In this document: positions 56,038 through 64,000 of the stretch, piece by piece
How positions within the stretch are numbered: the first letter of the stretch is position 1
Layout of the letters: the number at the start of each line of letters is the position of its first letter
Assembly (NCBI GenBank): GCA_032622095.1
Contig: CP136061.1
Location: forward strand, 254,337,582-254,401,581
Direction: 5' to 3'
DNA length: 64,000 nt
Origin: Siphonodentalium dalli
Lineage: Eukaryota; Mollusca; Scaphopoda; Gadilida; Siphonodentaliidae
Translations under genes and position numbers: made by a program
Notes under the pieces: model-generated
The model's input: the letters and a program-made list of their open reading frames with translations, nothing else
Database searches by the model: none
Told to the model about the DNA's origin: nothing

Positions 56038-57380
56038 ACGAGAGGCCGATCACGATCGGCAGATGTTTAACCCATCCCTTGGCGATAGTAAATTGTTATA
56101 ATCAGAATCATAATCTTTTAATGTTGAATTATAGAGTATACTGTTATGATCTAAAGTAGTATATGACAAATGTACATAATAACCAGTAATAACACAAATT
56201 ATTGAAATGTATGAGTCAATATAGAAGGGTTAATATAACATCTAAACTCTAGAGCCTGTCACCACTATCATAGTGTAAGCAGTTCTATTCATGTTGTTGC
56301 AAATTGCCATGTGAGATATCAAAATAATATAATTATTTATTTAATAGAAAAGGTTAAAAGACATGGAATGGGTAAAAGGGGTTAAATCACCTATCTCTGC
56401 CCTGTTTGATCCAATGTAGTCCCAATATCCAAGGACTTGGAGAGCTCCATTGGTCTAGTTAAATATATTTTCATGGCTAAGTTGTGGTTAATAAGATAGC
56501 TAAATCAATTTATCCAATAATTCACTAATTTGTGTCTCTTATAGAGAGCTAACATATGAGGGCTATAAATAACTCTCAATAAACCATGTCTTTTTATCTC
56601 TCTCACAGAGAAGCTGTGAGGCTGAGGTATTCATTAATTGTAAGTTACTTGGGTTATAATTGGATAATTCTTAGTTGAAAAAGGGCCATATCTCTGTTAT
56701 AACAAATTGGATCTAACCCATATTCAAACTCGTTCTGTATTTTGAGTTGAGAAACTCATATACCAAATTTGGCTCCTATCAGATGAAAAATGGTTGCTTT
56801 ATCAAAGTATGTGTGAACTATATGTCAAAGGACCATAACTCCATTAAAAAACATCCGATCAAACCCATATTCGAACTCAATCTGTATCTTGGTCTGAGAA
56901 ACTCATATACCAAATTTGGTTCCAATCAGATAAAAAATGTTTGAGTTATGGCAGAATTCATGAATTCTAAGTCGAAAAAGGGCCATAACTCCGTAAAATA
57001 AACTCGGATCAAACCCATATTCGAACTCGGTCTGTATTTTGGGCCGAGAAACTCACATACCAAATTTGGTTCCGATCAGATAAAAAATGTTTGAGTTATG
57101 GCAGAATGCGTGAATTCTAAGTCGAAAAAGGGTCATAACTCTGTAAAAAAAAGTCGGATCAAACCCATATTCGAACTCGATCTGTATTTTGGGCTGAAAA
57201 CCCCATATACAAAATTTGGTTTTGATCAGGTAGAAAATGTTTGAGTTATCGCATTACACGTAAAGTGTCTACGGACGGACAGACGGACGGACGGACAGAC
57301 GGACGGACGGACGGACGAACGACGAGTGGTCAATCCGGACAACGACACTATGTTTACCATACATGGTATGGGTAAACATA
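56038..57380 (+). mobile_element. HINE-like family 1, full length (duplicate 2)
   Basis: Duplicate of 51958-53284 with a 16-bp longer GGAC tract and one A-to-G change (GTCGAAAAAG). Confidence 0.75.
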
Positions 57381-57820
57381 AAAAAGAAAGTGTTTTTCCT
57401 TGAATTGATGGTATTGAGGAGTATAGGTTATCTCATTCCATGCATGCTTCTATGAATTCACATATCAACTTCGTATCTTTTGCATTATTAGGGTTTTAAA
57501 TTCTTTTAATTGTTCGACCTGCATCTGTTGATCCTGCAGAAAAATCAAATCTGGTTAATCCAAGCTTATTCAAAAGGGGTGCTCTAGCTATGTTCAGTGT
57601 GTTTCTGACAAAATAATAAGAAATACTCTTCATCTTCCATAATGTTACAAAATGAGAATTTCCTATCAGGTTTTGGTCTTGTCATGCATTCAGTTTCTAT
57701 GAGCACTCAGCCTCAATGATGTGAGGAACTTTGTGAAATTTTTGGGTATTCTGAATTTGAGATAACTTTGTAAATTAAAAATTAAAATGTTACTGTATAA
57801 CAAAAGTTTATTACCTTCTA

Positions 57821-57916
57821 CCTTTTGTGCAAGATGACTTATTTGCCCATTAACTTCTTTTTCATGGAATTGATAAATTTTTTCCTCAATACACTTCATG
57901 CTCAAAGATGCAAGAT
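57821..57916 (-). CDS. Candidate exon, product unknown
   Basis: On the minus strand a pyrimidine-rich acceptor (ttctctatcttatatag) precedes an open stretch, LASLSMKCIEEKIYQFHEKE then VNGQISHLAQK, followed by gtagaa, or by gtaata seven bases later. The peptide is charged and helical in character. Its phases do not fit directly onto PRMT6-like exon A, so it would belong to another exon or gene. Confidence 0.25.
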
Positions 57917-57945
57917 CTATATAAGATAGAGAATGAATGACTTAA

Positions 57946-58260
57946 CCCTTTCACGACGGGAGCTGCGCTGGTGCATTACTAAATTCACCCTCTGGGGACC
58001 ACATTCTGCTTAGGCCTCATCTTCTCTGGAAAGTTTCTTTTAGTATAAAATTTCTATAGAAACTTCTTCACATAGTTTCTATTTCTTTCTTAGTTTAGTT
58101 TCTCTCCATCTCCAAATTGGCAGACGACACATTGCATAATCGAGGTTCCCAATGGGTGTCATTTGCAGAATGAGGTCCCCAGAGGGTGAATTTAGTGAGG
58201 ATAGCCCGCTATGTGGGACATGCCACAAAATTCACCCTCTGTGGACCTCATTCTGCCAAT
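57946..58260. mobile_element. Family C left end fused to GAATGAGG palindromes
   Basis: After TTAA (57942-57945) come CCCTTTCACGACGGGAGCTG and CGCTGGTGCATT. At 57978 the sequence changes to ACTAAATTCACCCTCTGGGG, the right half of a GAATGAGGTCCCC palindrome. The inverted AAGAAATAG segment and a full palindrome (58167-58258) follow. Confidence 0.65.
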
Positions 58261-58670
58261 GACATGCACTCTTGTTTGCAGATTAATATGCATCTGTTGA
58301 TCAGCGTGATATATTCATGAGGAATATGCTGCTCTGTGTCTTGTGCAAATTTCGAGCCAAGCCAAGAATTCCAAAAGGCAGCGTGGGTCCCCCTCCTTTC
58401 TGGAGGACAAGTGGGATGGGGGAAGATGCGTGCACAGCAACTACTGTACAGTAATGCCCTAAAATCATTGTTAAGACAGATTAATCATGGACATGCCAGA
58501 TGATTAATCACATTCAGGGGTTTACGTGAATGCCCAGGCTCCGCATGTACATGTAGTGCGTCTTTTGAATGAAAGTATGTTGTAGATTAGCAACGGGGCG
58601 GGACTCGGTCCAAAACATGCAGTATCATCCCAACGAGAACGACAAGAGACTTGGTTTACAACCAGCTTAG
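58261..58670. other. Unassigned DNA
   Basis: Contains only a scrap of the Tc1-like left end (CAGTAATGCCCTAAAATC at 58449). No gene is recognised. Confidence 0.4.
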
Positions 58671-58705
58671 TACAGTAATGCCCCACCAAATAATCGACTC
58701 CTTAA

Positions 58706-58937
58706 CCCTTTGAGTGCCAGGGGCCGATATTATCGGCCCTAAACCTACACAATAAGTCTGTTAAAGAATATAATAAAATATATTAAAATTGTTAAAAACA
58801 AAACAAAAACAAAAATTGTTAGGCCAATGCATTCTCTTATATATGCGAGGCGACCTATGGTCGACTCGCATATATAAGAGAATGCATTGGCACAGGGTAT
58901 ATGGGTTGATACAAAAATCGACCTGGCACTCAAAGGG
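58706..58937 (-). mobile_element. TTAA family B element, left-arm insertion
   Basis: TTAA at 58702-58705 and 58938-58941. CCCTTTGAGTGCCAGG ends, hairpin at 58823-58890, subterminal palindrome GGGGCCGATATTATCGGCCC. Confidence 0.92.
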
Positions 58938-59099
58938 TTAACCACAGCAGAATTATGGGTAACTTTTCAGGATTTAGTCGGAAATATGGTTTGTTGCCAT
59001 TCATTGGAAAGCTCTCAATGAGAGCTTACCGATGAATGGCAATAAGCCATATTTCCGACTAAACCCTGAAAAGTTACCCATAATTCTGCTGTGGTTTAA

Positions 59100-59322
59100 C
59101 CCTTGAGTGCCAGGGGTCGATCTCATCGTCCCTAAACCTACAAAATAAGTCTGTTAAAGAATATAAGAATAAATTATTAAAATTGTAAAAAAAAAACAAA
59201 TTGTTAGGCCAATGCATTCTCTTATATATGCGAGGCGACCTATGGTCGACTCGCATATATAAGAGAATGCATTGGCACAGGGTATATGGGTTGATACAAA
59301 AATCGACCTGGCACTCAAAGGG
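59100..59322 (-). mobile_element. TTAA family B element, right-arm insertion
   Basis: TTAA at 59096-59099 and 59323-59326. The left end has lost one T (CCCTTGAGTGCCAGG). Hairpin at 59210-59275. The subterminal palindrome differs from the neighbour (GGGTCGATCTCATCGTCCC). Confidence 0.9.
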
Positions 59323-59521
59323 TTAAAGGAGTTGATTATTTAGGGCATTACTGTAGCTTAGTAGCAAGTAAAGCAAGTAAAATGTTATTTATATTTATAC
59401 AACAGTGATGAGTATAAATCTTTACAGACTTAAATTGTCTGCACAGCTATAAGGGCTTGAAAGCAGGGGACATAACTCTTTCAGTTTCACATTTAATACT
59501 GGAGTTATTTATAGCCATACC

Positions 59522-59730
59522 ATTACACAGCAGCCTATAAACACTGATGTTTTATTAAAATGATACATCAGCCATTACAACATATATAACTATACTTCTG
59601 ACAGTAGTAATTCCATTTATGGAAATGTTTCTGGCCTCTCTAGACAGAGGGCATTATAATGATTTGACCCAGCAGTCAGGAGAATATAAGCATGTAGGTG
59701 TTGACCAGAAGGCTGGCTTCAATATAGGCC
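59522..59730. repeat. Dispersed repeat R, copy 1
   Basis: ACAGCAGCCTATAAACACTG, GTTTTATTAAAATGATACAT, CTTCTGACAGTAGTAATTCC, GGGCATTATAATGATTTGAC and CATGTAGGTGTTGACCAGAA. Copies lie at 60632-60835 and, split, at 61860-61898 plus 63465-63640. Family not recognised. Confidence 0.8.
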
Positions 59731-60144
59731 GAAAGCCAAGAGGGTTGCAATTACACTATCGTGTACGAAAGGTTTGATATCTTTGATTTGGTATCACCCT
59801 TGAACCATCGCAGAAAACCCATTTCAGGGAAATGAACTTAATTGCGTGCTTGATTATTAAAACAAGCCACATGTATCCGCTTGTGCATACACTTGATGTA
59901 GGGCTAGCTCGAGTTTCCAGTAGCCTCTGACACTATATCTGAAATCTTCTACTGTCATAATTTATCCAGTTATAAGTACAAGATGTGTGATAAACATAGA
60001 ACAGCCGATAATAAGATTTGTTAGAATTTAGACATTTAAGTGCACTCAAGCAAGGCGCTGATTTCTGAAGAAACCGAACAATCTAGAACTAACTGATTAT
60101 TGATTTATGCAAGGAAAGCCCTCTATAATATCCGGGAAAGGTCT
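59731..60144. other. Unassigned DNA
   Basis: No recognised feature. Confidence 0.4.
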
Positions 60145-60470
60145 ATTTGCACTATAGTATAAAATTGCCCGAAACGTGTTATTTATCAACATGTTGTTCG
60201 ATGAAATTTGGCCTTATTATCAACACAAAGCCTCTTGATTTTAGAATTATCCATCTTCATCCGCAATTTGGTCCGAGATCGTCGGCTCGACGAAATTTTA
60301 CTGGGGCACTAATAAGTCTTGATGGTGAAAAATAATAGATTTAAAAAATTGATATCTAATAAATCTCAGCTTTGATAGGTGGGTTCCTTGACTCGAATCA
60401 AATATTTTTTACCCCCGAATCCAAATAAATAGTAATTGAGGGGCGCTTAATCGGATTATGCATCTTTAAG
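60145..60470. repeat. Dispersed repeat, inverse of 11095-11425
   Basis: TATAGTATAAAATTGCCCGA, GTTATTTATCAACATGTTGT, CTTTGATAGGTGGGTTCCTT and GGGGCGCTTAATCGGATT correspond in order to the reverse complement of the left copy. Interspersed open frames differ between copies, so coding is unlikely. Confidence 0.75.
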
Positions 60471-60487
60471 CTCTTAATTATAATTAT

Positions 60488-60592
60488 AATCATCTCAATC
60501 GTGATGACAAAACATTTGAATTTCCACTCGTGGCTAAAGCCACTCGTGGAAATTCAATGTTTTGTCATCACTCATGAGATATAACCCATATC
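60488..60592. repeat. Foldback palindrome
   Basis: ATCTCAATCGTGATGACAAA, ACATTTGAATTTCCACTCGT and GGCT pair with the following AGCCACTCGTGGAAATTCAA, TGTTTTGTCATCACTCATGA and GAT. Arms are about 50 bp with a near-zero loop. Confidence 0.85.
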
Positions 60593-60631
60593 TACTGAAA
60601 AAGTGTGGATATCCTCTATATAGCCACATAA

Positions 60632-60835
60632 TTACATAGAAGCCTCTAAATATTTTGTTAAAATAATATACATGTATCGGTCAGTACAACATATATAACT
60701 ACTTCTGACAGTAGTAATTTTGTTGATGGAAATGTTTCTGGCCTCTCTAGACATAGGGCATTATAACGATTTGACCCAACAGTAAGAATAACACAATCAC
60801 TGTAGGTGGCGACCAGAAGACAAATGTCAATATTT
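60632..60835. repeat. Dispersed repeat R, copy 2
   Basis: Same order as at 59522. It contains TTTTGTTAAAATAATATACA, the uninterrupted version of the TTAA used as target in copy 3. Confidence 0.8.
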
Positions 60836-60993
60836 TGGTGTCTTAAATTACTGCTATCCATGATAAGGTCACACCAATAATCATTTCGTAGTTCAAAATT
60901 TGTTTAGTGGGCAAAATTAGCCACTTATAATTAGCGGCTAGATGTCTGTGCTAAGTACAGACGTCTCGCTGTGTTTCATATAGTGTCATGTAC

Positions 60994-61586
60994 CAGGGTT
61001 TCCGCTATACCGGCAAGGGGTCCCCTTGACGGCCCCGTTCCCCTCGCCAAGTTTTCCCCTCCTGCCATACCCCAGGACATACTGCATGTCTATAAAGGTA
61101 TAAAGATGTTTAAAACTTCTGAATTTTGTTGGAATAGTACTAAGGAATTTTAAAAAGTGAATTTATTTTATATCTTGTGAGTGTACACACTCTAAACGCG
61201 TTGTTATACAGAAAATTGAAACAGGAAGTGATCGGAACTGACATCGCTAGAAGCTATGCCTTTGAGGCTGGTTAGTTACGTTGCGGTTAGTACCCGGTTA
61301 TATTATGCAAAAGAGCAGTATTTTAATCGTACCTGTCATGTTTTATACCGCAAAATATACTGTTCACTTTGTAATAGAGCGAGAGAGAAATGTGGGAGTA
61401 GCCGCACCGGGACTTGGCACTTGGGCAGAAATGGAACAAAACAATCTGCCATTTCTACTCTCACACGATTCTATTGGCCGATATAACGAAATTAGTTCAA
61501 CCAGTGCTAAAACAGGCTACTTTTACCTGGATTTTTCCCCTTGACGGCTACCGGCCCCATTCCCCTACCCCCTAGCGGAAACCCTG
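60994..61586 (+). mobile_element. hAT-like MITE
   Basis: Inverted ends CAGGGTTTCCGCTA / TAGCGGAAACCCTG, with subterminal CCCCTTGACGGC in both halves. A 7-bp direct repeat CATGTAC lies immediately outside (60987-60993 and 61587-61593). CAGGG-type ends are usual for hAT elements, whose duplication is normally 8 bp, so one base may have changed. Two overlapping short frames (61256-61544) show no recognised domain. Confidence 0.7.
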
Positions 61587-61593
61587 CATGTAC

Positions 61594-61859
61594 AGAGTAC
61601 AGACCTGGTACAGCACACCAGCAGTCAGCCGTCATTGGAGGGAAATAAGAAATTAGCAACTCGGAAGCAATGTACCTCAATGTTTAAAGAGATCTGGGCT
61701 GTATACCTAAATCATCCAACAGAAAATATGCAACAAATGATTGAATTTGAGACAGTGATGAGTGTAAAATACACTAATGTACTCTATGAATGATGTAAAT
61801 AACATGGTAATTATAAATTAGTAAATTTAAAACCACTAGACTGGTACCTGGGCCACAGG
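61594..61859. other. Unassigned DNA, part shared with 50030-50130
   Basis: CATCCAACAGAAAATATGCA and GATGAGTGTAAAATACACTA resemble the sequence beside the 49618 family A element. Confidence 0.5.
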
Positions 61860-61898
61860 ATTATACGCAACAGCCTCTAAATACCAACGTTTTGTTAA
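61860..61898. repeat. Dispersed repeat R, copy 3, left part
   Basis: ATTATACGCAACAGCCTCTA, AATACCAACGTTTTGTTAA; interrupted at TTAA (61895-61898) by a family C element. The rest resumes at 63465. Confidence 0.8.
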
Positions 61899-63464
61899 CT
61901 CTTTCATGGCGGGAGCTTCCATAATTTTTGCGAAAACCTTGTGCCGATGCATCTCTCATATATGCGAGTCAACCATATGTCGCCTCGCATATATAAGAGA
62001 ATACATTGGCCAAACAAATTTTATATTATTTTTTATAATTGATAAAAAATGTAAGAAAAATGAAAAAAGTAAGAAAAAAATTGTTAAAGAATGTAAGAAA
62101 TAATTATAAAACAAAATTAAAATTGTTAAAGAATGTAAACAAAAAATGATAAAAATTTATAAAGAATGTAAGCAAAAAAATGATAAAATTGTTAAAGAAT
62201 GGAAAAAAAATATGATAAAAACACTGATAAAAATGATAAAATTGTTAAAGAATATAAGAAAAAATGATAAAAAATTGTTATAGAATGTAAGAAAAAATTA
62301 TAATTAATGATAAAGAATGTAATAAAAAATGATAACAAGAGCTACGCTGGGCGTGCAATATACGCCCTCTCTTGGGTCGACGGAAACTGGTAAAAAAGGG
62401 GCATAACTCTGGTAAAAATTGGCGGACGGAACTCAAATTTAAACTTGACCTGTGTTTTGGTGGGAGAAAGTAATATACCAAATTATCATTGAATCCGATA
62501 AGCTCTAGTAAAGTTATCATCCGGACAACAAATTTCAGGGATTTTCTAAGTCAAATTACGTCAAATAAGGGGCATAACTCCAGTGAAAATTGGCGGACGG
62601 AACCCAAATTCGAACTTGAGCTGTCTTTTCTCCTAATAAACCCACATACCAAATTTGATTGAAATCGGTTCACTCTAACTAAAGTTATCATCCGGACAAC
62701 AAATTTCCGGGATTTTCCAAGTCAAATTATGTCAAAAAAGGGGCCATAACTCTCGCAAAAATTATCGGATTAAAACGAAATTCGGAATTTAGCTGTATTT
62801 CGATATATGTAATCCACAAAAAAAACGGGTTTTGTGTATAAACATTCCAAAATCGAGTTATCATCCGGAAACCAAAAACATAAGAAAAACAGAATTTTCT
62901 GAGTCGAAAAAGGGGCATAACTCTGCCAAAAGTGGTCGGACAGAACCCAAGTTCGAACTTGACCTGTGTTTTGTTGGGAGAAAGTAATATACCAAATTTG
63001 GATTCATTCCGATAAACTGTACTAAAGTTATCATCCGGACAACAAATTTCAAGGATTTTCTAAGTCAAAAAACGTCAAATAAGGGGCATAACTCCGGTGA
63101 AAATTGGCGGGCGGAACCCAAATTCGAACTTGAACTTACTTTTCGGCTAATAAACCCACATACAAAATTTTATTAAATTTGGTTCACTCTAACTAAAGTT
63201 ATCATCCGGACAACAGGTTAACGGACGGACGCCCGCCCGGACGCCCAGACGCCCGGACGGACAGACCAATACTATAATACGGCCTTTTTTTCAAAAGGGC
63301 GTATAAAAATTGTTAAAGAATATAAGAAAAATTGACAAAAAATTGTTAGGCCAATGTATTCTGTTATATATGCGAGGTGACCTATGGTAAACTCGCATAT
63401 ATAAGAGAATGCATTGGCACATGGTATTTAATGTTGCGTCAGCGCAGCTCCCGTCATGAAAGGG
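61899..63464 (+). mobile_element. TTAA family C element with nested HINE
   Basis: TTAA at 61895-61898 and 63465-63468. The ends are CTCTTTCATGGCGGGAGCTT and GCGCAGCTCCCGTCATGAAA then GGG. Hairpins lie at about 61940-62012 and 63351-63418. The spacer of GTTAAAGAATGTAAGAAAAA repeats (62020-62336 and 63305-63345) is split by another element (62337-63304). Confidence 0.87.
62337..63304 (+). mobile_element. HINE-like element, family 2
   Basis: The 5' end is AAGAGCTACGCTGGGCGTGC, with the palindrome GGGCGTGCAATATACGCCC. About six core repeats contain AAGGGGCATAACTC..., CAAATTTGAT and TAAAGTTATCATCCGGACAA. A GGACGCCCGCCC microsatellite follows (63222-63265), and the 3' palindrome ATACGGCCTTTTTTTC/AAAAGGGCGTAT ends at 63304. 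The plan is the same as family 1 with different sequence. It is 968 bp and non-coding. Confidence 0.7.
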
Positions 63465-63640
63465 TTAAAATTATACATCCGCCATTACAGCATATAAATA
63501 ACTTCTTCTGACAGTAGTAATTCTTTTATGTAAATAGTTCCAGCCTCCCTAGATATAGGGCATTATAATGATTTGACCTGGCAGTCATCAGAATACAATC
63601 ATGGACTGTAGGTGGCGACTAGAAGACTGGCTTCATATAG
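63465..63640. repeat. Dispersed repeat R, copy 3, right part
   Basis: TTAAAATTATACATCCGCCA, CTTCTGACAGTAGTAATTCT, GGGCATTATAATGATTTGAC and CTGTAGGTGGCGACTAGAAG, continuing copy 3 after the family C element. Confidence 0.8.
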
Positions 63641-63879
63641 CCTTGGTGTAATATATTCTGACCTGGTAGTCAGAGACTTACTCCTATCAGTCCTTCCAAT
63701 GAGGAAAACACAGCGATAACACTTATTAGCCAATGAAATTCAGAAGACAGGTGTAATTGTGCCTGGAATATAATCGTAGGTTTTCCTCAAACAAAATGTC
63801 ATTGTGGGATAGACCCCATGTCCAGTTGCACGTTCACATAGCCATAAGTTAAGTGAGATGGGAAAGGTTCTCAATTTAC

Positions 63880-63959
63880 CTTCAAATATCTCAATATATA
63901 ATCAACGATTACAGAGACCATGAACATTTTGACAAGAGAGACAAGTGCAAATTTAGCAC
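63880..63959 (-). CDS. Candidate exon, product unknown
   Basis: On the minus strand ttaattcacag precedes an 80-nt open stretch (phase 1 in, 0 out) reading AKFALVSLVKMFMVSVIVDY then ILRYLK, followed by gtaaat. The peptide is hydrophobic and could be a membrane segment. No family is recognised, and a short open interval between splice-like sites can arise by chance. Confidence 0.22.
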
Positions 63960-64000
63960 CTGTGAATTAAAGATTGTGAGTGTATACGGGTGGGAGAGCA

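Larger units (their letters stand above)
53530..57625. repeat. 4.08-kb direct duplication, copy 2
   Basis: Continues directly from copy 1 with the same element order, ending at AATAATAAGAAATA. Its GGAC microsatellite is 16 bp longer (57272-57317). Confidence 0.93.
58673..59353. mobile_element. Tc1-like foldback with family B insertions in both arms
   Basis: TA at 58671-58672 and 59354-59355. The ends are CAGTAATGCCCC and GGGCATTACTG. The left arm is split at CTCC-TTAA and the right arm at GTGGT-TTAA, the equivalent TTAA of each arm. The stretch between the insertions (58942-59095) is the intact hairpin core. Confidence 0.92.

Noticed and set aside
61256-61544. Two overlapping frames of 76 and 87 residues
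   Set aside because: They lie wholly within the hAT-like MITE and show no transposase or other domain.

Overview
The window looks like repeat-dense intronic and intergenic DNA of an invertebrate animal, most likely a mollusc. This rests on AT-rich DNA, GT-AG split exons, a tRNA-headed SINE, and tandem-core elements rich in AAAGGGCCATAACTC and GACA/GGAC repeats, a style familiar from bivalve and gastropod genomes. The species cannot be named from sequence alone.

Host genes: one gene can be read with confidence. Six short minus-strand exons (42914-42805, 32006-31906, 27504-27457, 12454-12386, 10027-9957, 4065-3983) join in compatible phases into about 160 residues of a protein arginine methyltransferase, most like PRMT6. 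They cover SAM motif I, the post-I acidic loop, both glutamates of the double-E loop and the start of the C-terminal barrel. The N-terminal exon and the THW-motif exons were not found. The gene spans at least 39 kb because its introns hold a 8.9-kb minisatellite, a 5.9-kb satellite, a LINE and many foldback elements. Three of the six exons have short tandem duplications covering a splice site. A possible first exon of a TTF/BED-zinc-finger, hAT-derived gene lies at 45372-45627 (+), and two weak candidate exons lie at 57821-57916 and 63880-63959 (-).

Mobile DNA: (1) at least four families of TTAA-flanked, piggyBac-like non-autonomous elements (A: CCCTTTACCCAACA; B: CCCTTTGAGTGCCAGG; C: CCCTTTCATGRYGGGAGC; D: CCCTTTGGAGAGTA). 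Families A, B and C have different ends but carry the same roughly 68-bp central hairpin. (2) A Tc1/mariner-like foldback family (CAGTAATGCCC ends, TA target site), into which family B elements have jumped at TTAA, giving clean filled and empty sites. (3) Helentron/HINE-like elements with a 5' palindrome, about 120-bp core repeats, a GGAC microsatellite and a 3' palindrome. (4) A GAATGAGGTCCCC palindrome family, one cluster of which contains a Tc1 transposase fragment. (5) A 5'-truncated L2/CR1-type LINE with an intact 688-codon RT frame, and a SINE sharing its 3' tail. (6) Several single foldbacks and a hAT-like MITE.

Tandem DNA: a 29-bp minisatellite (15533-24410), a 67-69-bp satellite (35510-41400), a 54-bp array inside a foldback (27697-27966), and an almost identical 4.08-kb tandem duplication (49447-57625) that is either very recent or an assembly artefact.
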